This document shows, piece by piece, positions 16,561 to 24,677 of a DNA stretch of 64,000 nucleotides. Within the stretch, counting starts at the first letter, position 1, and every line of letters begins with the position of its first letter. The position numbers and the translations under genes are program-made. The notes beneath the pieces were generated by a model. It was not told the origin of the DNA and ran no database searches. It saw only the letters and a program-made list of their open reading frames with translations. The stretch is from positions 202,237-266,236 of the forward strand of contig NZ_SJDV01000005.1 in assembly GCF_004332155.1 (NCBI RefSeq), in the 5' to 3' direction. The stretch is from Gramella sp. KN1008. Lineage in GTDB: Bacteria; Bacteroidota; Bacteroidia; Flavobacteriales; Flavobacteriaceae.

Positions 16561-18864
16561 ATGAAGAGATTAAATTTGTTATGCTCTGTGTTCTTAATGT
16601 TCGTTTTTGCAGGCTTATCGGCCCAGGAAACTGAACAAAAGGAAACACGGCAGGAAGGACACACAAACCAAAACAAATTCAGGCAGATGTATATGGAGTT
16701 TGCCACTCCAAACCAATACCGAACCGCTTCGGGAGCACCCGGACCGGCCTACTACCAGAACGAAGCCGATTATAAGATGGATATAGTTCTGGATGATAAG
16801 AATTCAGTACTAACCGGAGAGGAAAGCATTACCTACCATAATAATTCTCCTCAGGATCTTGAGTATCTATGGGTTCAGTTAGATCAAAACATTCGTAAAA
16901 AGGATTCTCCATCTCTTCAAAAAGATGGCGATGGAATGGCACCTGTGGCTACACCAGGAGGTTTTGCAAGCCAGTACCTTGAAGAACCTTTTGATGGAGG
17001 CTTCAATATTAAGGAAGTTTCTAAAGAGGGATCTCCTTTAAAGTATACCATTCATCAAACCATGATGCGTATACATTTAGCTCAACCACTGAAATCTGGT
17101 GAGAGCTTTACCTTCGATATAAAATGGTCCTACAATATCAACAACCATGTGACCAACAGAGCGCGCTCAGGTTATGAATTCTTTCCTGAAGATGGGAATA
17201 AAGCTTACGTAATTGCCCAGTTCTTTCCAAGAATGGCCGTTTACAATGATGTGGAAGGATGGCAAAATATGCAATTCTGGGGCAGTGGAGAGTTTGCTTT
17301 ACCATTTGGTGACTATGAGGTGAATATTACGGTTCCTGCAGACCATGTTATGGAAGCTACCGGGGAACTTCAGAACAGAAAAGACGTTTATACCAAAGAA
17401 ATGATGAAGCGTTATGAAAAAGCGCAGAAATCTTTTGATGCTCCTGTTGTGATTAGAACTCAGGAAGAAGCTGAAGAAGCCGAAAAAGGTTTCTCTAATA
17501 AAACGAAAACGTGGAAGTATAAAGCTGAAATGGTTCGTGATTTTGCTTTTTCAACCTCAAGAAAATTCATTCTTGATATGATGGCTACCGATGTTATGGG
17601 TAAAAATGTAATGTCGGTCTCATTGTATCCAAAAGAAGGTAATCCTCTTTGGGAGCAGTGGTCAACCAGAGCTGTAGCCAGTACTTTAAAGAGTTACTCA
17701 AATCATACATTCCAGTATCCTTATCATAAAGCAGTTTCGGTTCATGCCAAGAACCAGGGGATGGAATATCCTATGATCTGCTGGAATTATGGTCGTCCAG
17801 ACGAAAACGGGCAGTATAGTGATCGTGTGAAATTTGGGATGATCAGCGTTATCATTCATGAGGTCGGACACAATTTCTTCCCTATGATCGTTAACTCGGA
17901 CGAACGCCAGTGGGGATGGATGGACGAAGGTATAAATACCTTTGTTCAGTATGTTGCGGAGCAGAAGTTTGGAGAAGAGTATCCTGAAGCAATCCGTCCT
18001 AACGACAAGTACCCTTCAAGAAGGGGAGAGCCTCATAAGATTGTTCCTTATATGAAGGGAAATCAGGAATATATTGCGCCTATCATGTCAAATCCTGAAG
18101 AGGTCTATCAGCTTGGGAATAATGCATACGGAAAACCGGCTACTGCACTTAATATTCTCAGGGAGACTGTAATGGGACGTGAATTATTTGATCATGCGTT
18201 CAAAACATATTCGCAAAGGTGGATGTTCAAACATCCAACTCCCGAGGATTTCTTCCGTACCATGGAAGATGCTTCCAGTGTGGACCTTGACTGGTTCTGG
18301 AGAGGCTGGTTCTATACTACAGATAATGTAGATATTGGAATTAAGGAAGTAAACAAATATTATGTAACCGATACTCCTACAGAAAAGGGAAGGGAATTCC
18401 TTAAACGTTACGGAGCATCACCGGAAGATATTGACGCTTTGTACGTGGTCTCAGAAGAGGATGAGGAATTTAGTGAAGATATGAAAGAAAAGTCTCTACT
18501 TGAAAATTCTCAGACCCTTCAGGCATATATAATGGATAACTTCAGCGAAGAGGAAAGAAAAAACCTTAAGGCTCCTAAATACTTTTATCAGGTTGTATTT
18601 GAAAAGCCAGGCGGACTCGTAATGCCTTTGATCATAGAGGTTACCTATGCTGATGGTACTTCAGAAAAGATCACGTATCCTGTTCAGATCTGGAGAAAGA
18701 ACGACGCGGTAGTTAGCAAGGTGATTCCTTCTAATAAAGAGATTAAGAGTATTGTTGTAGATCCTGATCTGGAAACAGCCGATGTAGATGTGAATAACAA
18801 CAGCTGGCCAAAGGCTGAAGATAAGAACGAATTTGAAGAGTTTAAGGATAACTCTGAAGACTAG
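16561..18864 (+). CDS. M1 family zinc metallopeptidase (aminopeptidase-like)
   Basis: 767-residue exported gluzincin. The signal peptide ends GLSAQ. The zinc site is HEVGH at 433-437 with the third ligand Glu456 in WMDEGIN, giving the exact HEXXH-X18-E spacing of M1. An N-terminal beta domain precedes it, containing YKMDIVLDD and YHNNSPQDLEYLWVQLDQN. The usual GxMEN exopeptidase motif is replaced by GMEYPMICWNYG. A C-terminal domain is acidic at the end. Likely a periplasmic or surface peptidase for protein degradation products. A terminator follows. Confidence 0.9.
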   Translation: MKRLNLLCSVFLMFVFAGLSAQETEQKETRQEGHTNQNKFRQMYMEFATPNQYRTASGAPGPAYYQNEADYKMDIVLDDKNSVLTGEESITYHNNSPQDLEYLWVQLDQNIRKKDSPSLQKDGDGMAPVATPGGFASQYLEEPFDGGFNIKEVSKEGSPLKYTIHQTMMRIHLAQPLKSGESFTFDIKWSYNINNHVTNRARSGYEFFPEDGNKAYVIAQFFPRMAVYNDVEGWQNMQFWGSGEFALPFGDYEVNITVPADHVMEATGELQNRKDVYTKEMMKRYEKAQKSFDAPVVIRTQEEAEEAEKGFSNKTKTWKYKAEMVRDFAFSTSRKFILDMMATDVMGKNVMSVSLYPKEGNPLWEQWSTRAVASTLKSYSNHTFQYPYHKAVSVHAKNQGMEYPMICWNYGRPDENGQYSDRVKFGMISVIIHEVGHNFFPMIVNSDERQWGWMDEGINTFVQYVAEQKFGEEYPEAIRPNDKYPSRRGEPHKIVPYMKGNQEYIAPIMSNPEEVYQLGNNAYGKPATALNILRETVMGRELFDHAFKTYSQRWMFKHPTPEDFFRTMEDASSVDLDWFWRGWFYTTDNVDIGIKEVNKYYVTDTPTEKGREFLKRYGASPEDIDALYVVSEEDEEFSEDMKEKSLLENSQTLQAYIMDNFSEEERKNLKAPKYFYQVVFEKPGGLVMPLIIEVTYADGTSEKITYPVQIWRKNDAVVSKVIPSNKEIKSIVVDPDLETADVDVNNNSWPKAEDKNEFEEFKDNSED

Positions 18865-18884
18865 TTAATAAGCAAGAATTATTT

Positions 18885-18913
18885 AAGCCGACTTTAACGA
18901 GTCGGCTTTTTTT
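18885..18913 (+). terminator. Intrinsic terminator of the M1 peptidase gene
   Basis: Stem AAGCCGACT (18885-18893) pairs with 18900-18908 across a 6-nt loop, followed by T-run. The T-run ends only 18 bp before the predicted -7 of tatA. Confidence 0.85.
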
Positions 18914-18930
18914 ATACTTAGATTTGTATT

Positions 18931-18938
18931 TATATTTG
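18931..18938 (+). promoter_or_regulatory. Predicted -7 element of tatA
   Basis: TATATTTG fits TAnnTTTG perfectly. No clear -33 box. It overlaps the region where a longer TTG-initiated frame would begin, supporting the ATG at 18945 as the real start. Confidence 0.4.
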
Positions 18939-18944
18939 CGTGCT

Positions 18945-19226
18945 ATGACAATGTTACCTTTATTCATTAGTGGAGCTGAAATTGCCTTTATCATGTTTAT
19001 TCTGGTAATGGTATTTGGTGCTGATAAGATCCCGGAGATAGCTAAAGGCTTGGGGAAAGGGATGAAGGCTATTAGAAATGCCTCTAACGATATCAAGAAT
19101 GAGATCCAGAAGAGTGCGGAGAAGCAGGGTATAGATACCGATTTCACTAAGGATGTTAGGGGCGAGATAGATAAGGTTAAGGAAGATATTGAAGAGATTA
19201 CTGGTTCAGTTAAACGTAGACCCTAA
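18945..19226 (+). CDS. tatA: Twin-arginine translocase subunit TatA/TatB
   Basis: 93 residues: one N-terminal transmembrane helix (GAEIAFIMFILVMVF), the hinge motif FGADKIPEIAKGLGKGMKA and an amphipathic, charged tail. This is the TatA/B/Hcf106 layout; TatA and TatB are hard to separate in Bacteroidota. The frame could be extended to a TTG at 18924, but that falls upstream of a predicted -7 box, so ATG 18945 is used (Met3 at 18951 is also possible). An 11-bp gap leads to a PAP2 phosphatase gene, so they are likely cotranscribed. Confidence 0.88.
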   Translation: MTMLPLFISGAEIAFIMFILVMVFGADKIPEIAKGLGKGMKAIRNASNDIKNEIQKSAEKQGIDTDFTKDVRGEIDKVKEDIEEITGSVKRRP

Positions 19227-19237
19227 GTGCTTAAGGA

Positions 19238-19795
19238 ATGTGGGAACAAATCGAACAATGGGACAGGGAGTTGTTTGTATATCTCAATAATCTGGGGATA
19301 GAGCAATATGATTCATTCTGGATCTTTGTAACTAATCCCACCCATTGGTTACCTCTTTATTTTATATTCTTTCTATTTTTCTTTCTTGCTTTTCATTGGA
19401 AAAAAGCGGCCTTTTCAACCTTGTTTTTGCTTGCGGCCGTATTCACGACTTGGAGTTTTACTAATCTCGTAAAAGGGATAGCGTTAAGGTTAAGGCCTAA
19501 TAATAATCCAGATCTTACCGATCTGATTAGGATTCTTCAGGAACCCACTAACTATAGTTTTTTTTCGGGTCATGCCTCCACATCATTCGTAGCGACCACC
19601 TTTGTAGTACTCGTTCTTACAAATAAGACAAAATGGATATATCTTGCTTATCTATGGCCCATTCTGTTTGTAATGAGCCGGATTTATGTAGGAGTGCACT
19701 ATCCAGGGGATATCTTGGTGGGGATGATCGTAGGGATCATTTTCGCAATTATTTTCTACCAGCTCTATCTTAAGTCGGGCAGAAGGCTGTATTGA
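19238..19795 (+). CDS. PAP2-family membrane phosphatase
   Basis: 185-residue integral membrane phosphatase. All three catalytic motifs are present: KGIALRLRP (KX6RP), FFSGHAST (xSGH) and SRIYVGVHYPGD (SRX5HX3D). Five to six hydrophobic helices surround them. Candidate substrates are undecaprenyl diphosphate, phosphatidylglycerophosphate or lipid A, which sequence alone does not decide. It ends 5 bp from the convergent O-methyltransferase gene, with no obvious terminator between. Confidence 0.9.
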   Translation: MWEQIEQWDRELFVYLNNLGIEQYDSFWIFVTNPTHWLPLYFIFFLFFFLAFHWKKAAFSTLFLLAAVFTTWSFTNLVKGIALRLRPNNNPDLTDLIRILQEPTNYSFFSGHASTSFVATTFVVLVLTNKTKWIYLAYLWPILFVMSRIYVGVHYPGDILVGMIVGIIFAIIFYQLYLKSGRRLY

Positions 19796-19800
19796 TCAGA

Positions 19801-20442
19801 TTATTTTACCCTGCTTAAGGTTAGTCCATCCCGTATTGGTAAAATTACCGTTTCTACCCTGGGGTCTTCGGCGATCATTTTATTATATTTTAATAGCGCC
19901 CGGGTAGATTCATCATCATCCTTTACCTCTTCAATAACTTTACCTGACCATAAAACATTGTCTGAAAGTATAAGGCCGCCGGGATTCATTTTTTCAATGA
20001 TTATTTCAAAATATCTTGGATAGTTAGGCTTATCAGCGTCTATAAAAACAAGGTCGAACCTGGAGTCAATTGAAGGAATGATTTCGGTTGCATCTCCCAG
20101 GTATTGCTTTATCTGGTTTGAATATGCAGATCTATCGAAATATTTCTTCTGGAAATCATAAAGTTCCTCATTAACATCTATGGTGTGAAGGATCCCGTTA
20201 CTGCACAGACCTTCAGCTAAACAAAGAGCCGAATATCCGGTATAAGTCCCTATTTCCAGGATGCTTTCCGGCATTTTGATCTTGGAAAGCATACTCAAAA
20301 CCCTTCCCTGATAATGCCCGCTCAACATTCGGGGTTGCATCACCTTTTGGTTTGTCTCCCGGTTAAGTTTGGCCAGAAGCTCAGGTTCCTTCTGAGAATG
20401 CGCTACGATATATTCATCTATTTCCTCCGGTAAAAAATGCAT
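19801..20442 (-). CDS. SAM-dependent O-methyltransferase (catechol OMT-like)
   Basis: 213 residues, class I Rossmann methyltransferase of the O-methyltransferase 3 family. Motif I is ILEIGTYTGYSALCLAEGL and the metal-binding aspartate block is DLVFIDADKPNYPRYF, followed by LILSDNVLWSGKV. The physiological acceptor is unknown. It is divergent from kynureninase, and a -7-like TAATTTTG lies at 20459-20466 on the minus strand; no functional link to tryptophan breakdown is demonstrated. Confidence 0.88.
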   Translation of the reverse strand: MHFLPEEIDEYIVAHSQKEPELLAKLNRETNQKVMQPRMLSGHYQGRVLSMLSKIKMPESILEIGTYTGYSALCLAEGLCSNGILHTIDVNEELYDFQKKYFDRSAYSNQIKQYLGDATEIIPSIDSRFDLVFIDADKPNYPRYFEIIIEKMNPGGLILSDNVLWSGKVIEEVKDDDESTRALLKYNKMIAEDPRVETVILPIRDGLTLSRVK

Positions 20443-20458
20443 TTGTTCAATTTTTTTA

Positions 20459-20466
20459 CAAAATTA
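20459..20466 (-). promoter_or_regulatory. Predicted -7 element of the O-methyltransferase gene
   Basis: On the minus strand it reads TAATTTTG, matching TAnnTTTG, 17 bp before the start codon. No -33 box is evident. Confidence 0.35.
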
Positions 20467-20537
20467 AAGATTTTATGCCTCGATTATTGATTATGTTGTT
20501 TAAAACGAAATCGTATTTTTACGAAAAATTGAAAAAT

Positions 20538-21815
20538 ATGCAATTTGAGAACTCCAGGGAATTCGCCAGGGATCTAGATAAACAGGATAAACTTGCCAAA
20601 TATCGTGATGAATTCATTTTCCCAAAGGTAAAGGGGAAGGATGTGATCTATTTTGTAGGGAATTCTTTGGGACTTCAGCCAAAACGAGCCCGAAAGTATG
20701 TGGATGAGGTGATGAAGGATTGGGCAGAACTTGGAGTAGAAGGGCATTTTCATGCTGAAAAAGCCTGGTGGGATTACCATGAACGATTTTCAGAAAAACT
20801 TTCAAAAATAGTAGGGGCACAGCCTTCAGAAGTAACCGTGATGAATACGCTCACGGTCAATTTACATTTACTGATGGTTTCTTTTTACCGCCCCACGGAG
20901 AACCGCTATAAAATTATCTGTGAAGAAAAGGCCTTTCCCAGCGATCAGTATATGATCTCAAGTCAGGTTCGTTTTCATGGATATGATCCTTCCGAAGCTA
21001 TTGTGGAGATCAAAAAAAGGGAGGGTGAGCAAAATTTCAGAACCGAAGATATACTGGCTAAGATAGAGGAAGTAGGTGAGGAGTGCGCCCTTGTTCTTAT
21101 TGGAGGAGTGAATTATTATACCGGTCAGGTCTTTGATATGGAAAAGGTCACCAAAAAGGGTCATGAGGTTGGAGCATTCGTAGGTTGGGACCTGGCCCAT
21201 GCTGCGGGAAATATCGAACTTAAATTAAGCGAATGGAATGTGGATTTTGCTGCCTGGTGCAGCTATAAGTATATGAATTCCGGCCCTGGAAATGCTTCCG
21301 GATGTTTTATCAATAAGAGATATCATAATAAAAAAGATATTCCCAGGTTCGAAGGCTGGTGGGGACATAATAAGGCAAGACGTTTTCTTATGGAACCTGA
21401 ATTTCAGCCGGAACCCTCGGCTAACGCATGGCAGGTAAGTAATGCTCCTATTTTAGCTTTGGCTCCATATCTCGCTTCTTTAGAGATGTTTGATGAGGTG
21501 GGAATGCCTGCTCTCGTTGAGAAAAGGAATAAAATTGTCGCTTACCTTGAATTTATTCTGCATGAGATAGACAAGGAGGTGGAAAGTACTTTTGAAATAA
21601 TAACTCCTGCCAATCAACGGGAAAGAGCCACGCAATTATCTGTCTTTCTGCACGGAGAAGGTAAAGAGCTGTTTAAATATTTAATGGACAACGGGGTGAT
21701 AACCGACTGGCGGGAGCCGAATGTTATAAGACTTGCACCGGCGCCGTTCTACTGTTCTTTTGAAGATATGTATGAATTCGGACAGATACTTAAAAAAGGT
21801 ATCCTTAAGCATTAA
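20538..21815 (+). CDS. kynU: Kynureninase
   Basis: PLP enzyme cleaving kynurenine or 3-hydroxykynurenine to (3-hydroxy)anthranilate and alanine. 425 residues from ATG 20538; the frame extends to 20475, but MQFENSREFARDLDKQD is the normal family N-terminus. The PLP lysine is Lys244 in WCSYKYMNSGPG, preceded by GWDLAHAAGN. FEGWWGHN and EPSANAWQVSNAPI are further family blocks. Together with kmo 8 kb away it supplies 3-hydroxyanthranilate for de novo NAD synthesis or tryptophan catabolism. Confidence 0.95.
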   Translation: MQFENSREFARDLDKQDKLAKYRDEFIFPKVKGKDVIYFVGNSLGLQPKRARKYVDEVMKDWAELGVEGHFHAEKAWWDYHERFSEKLSKIVGAQPSEVTVMNTLTVNLHLLMVSFYRPTENRYKIICEEKAFPSDQYMISSQVRFHGYDPSEAIVEIKKREGEQNFRTEDILAKIEEVGEECALVLIGGVNYYTGQVFDMEKVTKKGHEVGAFVGWDLAHAAGNIELKLSEWNVDFAAWCSYKYMNSGPGNASGCFINKRYHNKKDIPRFEGWWGHNKARRFLMEPEFQPEPSANAWQVSNAPILALAPYLASLEMFDEVGMPALVEKRNKIVAYLEFILHEIDKEVESTFEIITPANQRERATQLSVFLHGEGKELFKYLMDNGVITDWREPNVIRLAPAPFYCSFEDMYEFGQILKKGILKH

Positions 21816-21837
21816 CCCATCAATAAAATCTTTCAGT

Positions 21838-22770
21838 ATGAGAACGGGAATATTCTCCTTCCTTTTTATTTTTTTAGTGGCAGGCAGTGCTCTTGCTCAA
21901 AAACCCAGGACAGATGTAGAACTGGATAGATCACTGGAACAATTAACAAGAGATTTTAACGGTACTGTGGGAGTGTATGTTTATAACCTTGAAACCAGGC
22001 AGGAAGCTGGGATTAACTCAGACAGTATTTTTCCGACCGCCAGTATTGTAAAAGTGCCTATTCTGGCTGGTTTATTCGACAAGATAGCCAAAGGTGAATT
22101 TACATTGAACGATACTTTGGTTTATGAAGCAAAGCGGGCTTATGGGGGGTCCGGATTAATGCAGTTCTACAAAGACAGCACAGTGACTGATTTACGTACT
22201 TTAGCCGCTCTCATGATCACATATAGTGATAATACCACGGCACTCTGGTGCCAGGAACTGGCCGGCGGTGGGGAAGATATCAATGAAGTCATGAAGGAAC
22301 TTGGATTTAGATATACCCGGGTGAATTCCCGTACGAAAGGTCGTGAGGAAGACTGGAAAAAATATGGCTGGGGGCAAACCACACCAAGAGAAATGGCATC
22401 CCTGCTATTCAAAATTTATGACCGTCAGGTCGTAAATCCGGCCTCAAGTGATGAAATGTACAGGATGCTGACCAATTCTTTCTATACAGATTATGCACTT
22501 TCCCAAATTCCTCCGTATGTACAGACCGCTGCAAAGCAGGGAATGGTAGACAGGTCAAGATCGGAGCTGGTCATGGTAAATGCTCCTAATGGAGATTATG
22601 TTTTTTATATAGCTACTAAAGGGAATAAAGATAATTCCTGGGATTTTGATAATGAAGCCTGGAAATTGCATCGCAAAATTTCAGCTTTTCTCTGGAATTA
22701 TTTTGAGCCGGATTCAGACTGGAAACCGGCGTCCGGATCTTCAGATCTGGTGAGAGGATTACGTTATTAG
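21838..22770 (+). CDS. Class A beta-lactamase-fold serine hydrolase
   Basis: 310 residues from ATG 21838; the longer frame overlaps kynU. The signal peptide ends SALAQ. Catalytic landmarks fall almost on Ambler numbers: Ser69-x-x-Lys72 (SIVK) and Ser130-Asp-Asn132 (YSDNTTA). The third motif is KQG at 233-235 rather than KTG, and the Glu166-x-x-Asn deacylation motif is not evident (GREEDWKKYGWGQTTPREMA occupies that region). It could be a peptidoglycan-interacting or esterase-like relative rather than a true beta-lactamase. 22 bp after kynU; shared terminator downstream. Confidence 0.82.
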   Translation: MRTGIFSFLFIFLVAGSALAQKPRTDVELDRSLEQLTRDFNGTVGVYVYNLETRQEAGINSDSIFPTASIVKVPILAGLFDKIAKGEFTLNDTLVYEAKRAYGGSGLMQFYKDSTVTDLRTLAALMITYSDNTTALWCQELAGGGEDINEVMKELGFRYTRVNSRTKGREEDWKKYGWGQTTPREMASLLFKIYDRQVVNPASSDEMYRMLTNSFYTDYALSQIPPYVQTAAKQGMVDRSRSELVMVNAPNGDYVFYIATKGNKDNSWDFDNEAWKLHRKISAFLWNYFEPDSDWKPASGSSDLVRGLRY

Positions 22771-22778
22771 TTTGCTAA

Positions 22779-22818
22779 AAATAGTAGAGGGAATTTTTTC
22801 AAATTCCCTCTACTATTT
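22779..22818. terminator. Strong bidirectional terminator
   Basis: Perfect 18-bp stem (22779-22796 with 22801-22818, AAATAGTAGAGGGAATTT) with a 4-nt loop, between convergent genes. A/T-rich ends on both sides allow use in either direction. Confidence 0.85.
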
Positions 22819-22841
22819 ATTCCGGATGTTAACTCTCAAAT

Positions 22842-23510
22842 CTATTCTACCGAAATATCCGTAAAATACAGTTCAAAACTTCCATCTTTTGATTTATGCA
22901 TGGTGGCGATCTTCATTCCTTTAAACTCTTTGTAATCTTCCCATGTAGAGGGAGATTCCCTTTGTCCGTTTGCAGATTTATAGACCCATTCCCGTATCAT
23001 ATAATCCTCGTCAAAATAAATATCATAACTGTCTCCGGGTGTGTAACCGCCTTCAGAAGGATAGCTAACCGTGAGCATTTGCATTTCTTTTTCGCTTATA
23101 GGTGCTTCACTGGTTTTTGGTTCACTAAACTCAGCATCAGACCATTTTAGCTGATACGGAAAAAGCAACCAGTATGAATCATTCACAAAACGGCGGTCAA
23201 TGGATTTTTTGTCCTCCGCAAGGCTATCCTTTTTAGTATAGCTCATCGTGCTGTCTTTCTCGGTAAGGCTTATTTTATCGCTTTTTACGTTCCATGCCCA
23301 TTTTCTTTCTGCCCGCAGAGTATCATTTACTTTTACGTTGAACGTGAAATTTATCTTTTCTATACTGTCAAAATTTTCAAATCCGCTGGCCATGGCTATT
23401 TTTTCATGGACTTCAGGCTCATGATCTTCATTTATTTCTTCTGTTTGTTTTTTTTGATTATTACAGGCACTTATTAAAACCAGTAATAGTAAGGGAAAGT
23501 ACTTTTTCAT
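22842..23510 (-). CDS. Predicted lipoprotein, unknown function
   Basis: 222 residues with a lipoprotein signal ending LISAC (Cys16) and a charged linker rich in Glu/His. The mature part alternates short beta-strands (INFTFNVKVND, WLLFPYQLKW, YDIYFDEDYMIREWVY, GSFELYFTDISVE), which recalls LolA/LolB-like sheet proteins. I cannot assign a family. It starts 24 bp after the SDR gene and is probably cotranscribed with it. Confidence 0.65.
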   Translation of the reverse strand: MKKYFPLLLLVLISACNNQKKQTEEINEDHEPEVHEKIAMASGFENFDSIEKINFTFNVKVNDTLRAERKWAWNVKSDKISLTEKDSTMSYTKKDSLAEDKKSIDRRFVNDSYWLLFPYQLKWSDAEFSEPKTSEAPISEKEMQMLTVSYPSEGGYTPGDSYDIYFDEDYMIREWVYKSANGQRESPSTWEDYKEFKGMKIATMHKSKDGSFELYFTDISVE

Positions 23511-23534
23511 GTTTATTTGGTGTTTAGTTGGAAA

Positions 23535-24293
23535 TCATAATGCAGTTATGCTCATGCCACCATCGGCAATGATATTCTGACCGGTTATAAAAGAGGATTT
23601 TTCCATCGCTAAAAAGGAAATGATGGCAGAAATCTCTTCCGCCTCAGCAACTCTCTGAAGTGGAGTGCGGCCTAATATTTTTTTCATTTTTTCTTCCTGT
23701 TCAAGATAATCTTTAGTAAGTGGAGTTTTGGTGAACCATGGGGAAACCGCATTTACCCTTATCCCGTCTAAGGCCCATTCCACCGCCAGGCTCCTGGTTT
23801 GCTGAAGTAAGCCTGATTTTGACATGGCATAAGGAACGCCGGTGCCTACATCCTGGATAGCAGCCGAAGAGGCTACGTTTACAATTGAAGCTTTTCCGGT
23901 TTTCTTGAGAAAAGGATACAGAACCCTGCTTAGCTCAAAAGGCGAAATAAGGTTGATCTCAACGACTTTCCTGAATTCTTCTTCCGCGTAATCGTTTGCC
24001 TTTTTCCTTATGTTGATTCCAGCATTATGAACCAGAATGTTCAGTTCTTTCCAGTTTTCGGCAATCCATTCTTTTATTTTTACACGGTCTTCATTCTTTG
24101 ATGAATCTGCCACTAGACCGGAAGCCTTAAATCCTTTATCTCTGAGCTCTTCCTCAAACTTCAATACATCATTTTCGCTTCGTGAAGTAAAAAGAACTTC
24201 GGCTCCCAGTTCAAGAAATTCAAGGACGGTAGCCCGCCCAATTCCTTTAGTTCCTCCGGTAATGAGTGCTTTCCTGTCGTTAAGATTCCACAT
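23535..24293 (-). CDS. Short-chain dehydrogenase/reductase (tropinone reductase-like)
   Basis: 252-residue NAD(P)-dependent oxidoreductase of the classical SDR type. The cofactor motif is TGGTKGIG (TGxxxGxG), then NAGINIRK, a catalytic Ser in NVASSAA and YAMSK (YxxxK). The ending ITGQNIIADGGMSI is typical. The substrate is unknown. A terminator lies just upstream, so its promoter is probably within the 35-bp leader or transcription reads through. It leads a two-gene unit with the downstream lipoprotein. Confidence 0.88.
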   Translation of the reverse strand: MWNLNDRKALITGGTKGIGRATVLEFLELGAEVLFTSRSENDVLKFEEELRDKGFKASGLVADSSKNEDRVKIKEWIAENWKELNILVHNAGINIRKKANDYAEEEFRKVVEINLISPFELSRVLYPFLKKTGKASIVNVASSAAIQDVGTGVPYAMSKSGLLQQTRSLAVEWALDGIRVNAVSPWFTKTPLTKDYLEQEEKMKKILGRTPLQRVAEAEEISAIISFLAMEKSSFITGQNIIADGGMSITAL

Positions 24294-24328
24294 AGAAATT
24301 TGATTAGCCGTACTAATTTAAGAAATAA

Positions 24329-24358
24329 AAAAACCCTTTGATCGCTCAAAGGGTTTTT
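24329..24358 (-). terminator. Terminator of the small membrane protein gene
   Basis: A 13-bp perfect stem (24329-24341 with 24346-24358) and a TCGC/GCGA loop, followed on the minus strand by T-rich sequence. Confidence 0.85.
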
Positions 24359-24373
24359 GTTAATTCCAATTTC

Positions 24374-24529
24374 CTAAAGTCGTCTTCCGGTTAATAACTT
24401 ATAAAGTACTAAAATAACCGCCAGAACTATCAGGATGTGAATAATGCTTCCCAGGTCGGGGAAGGCAAAGTATCCTACAAGCCATCCAATTATCAGTAAA
24501 ACGATAATAAGCCAAATTAAATCTCTCAT
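24374..24529 (-). CDS. Small lmo0937-family-like membrane protein
   Basis: 51-residue ORF found by reading the minus strand between the SDR and photolyase genes. It begins MRDLIWLIIVLLLI-type hydrophobic sequence with two membrane helices (residues 4-23 and 29-46), separated by FPDLGSIIH, and ends YKLLTGRRL. This is the shape of the lmo0937/DUF5670 family, small proteins often seen in stress-related contexts. It has its own terminator. A direct repeat GTTGGTTAAT lies upstream and could be regulatory. Confidence 0.8.
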   Translation of the reverse strand: MRDLIWLIIVLLIIGWLVGYFAFPDLGSIIHILIVLAVILVLYKLLTGRRL

Positions 24530-24567
24530 ATCAGATTGATTTTAGAACACCCTATCAAAAGGCTGTT

Positions 24568-24610
24568 GTTGGTTAATATTAAATATTAGTCAGTTAAAAT
24601 GTTGGTTAAT
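24568..24610. repeat. Direct repeat GTTGGTTAAT x2 upstream of the small membrane protein gene
   Basis: Identical 10-mers at 24568-24577 and 24601-24610, 33 bp apart start to start (close to three helical turns), 39-81 bp before the start codon. An A/T palindrome-like TAATATTAAATATTA lies between. Possible operator. Confidence 0.4.
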
Positions 24611-24677
24611 TCTCATACTAATTTAGAGAATCACATCCCCCGTAACACCGCATTTAACCTTGATTTAACGTTAGCTG

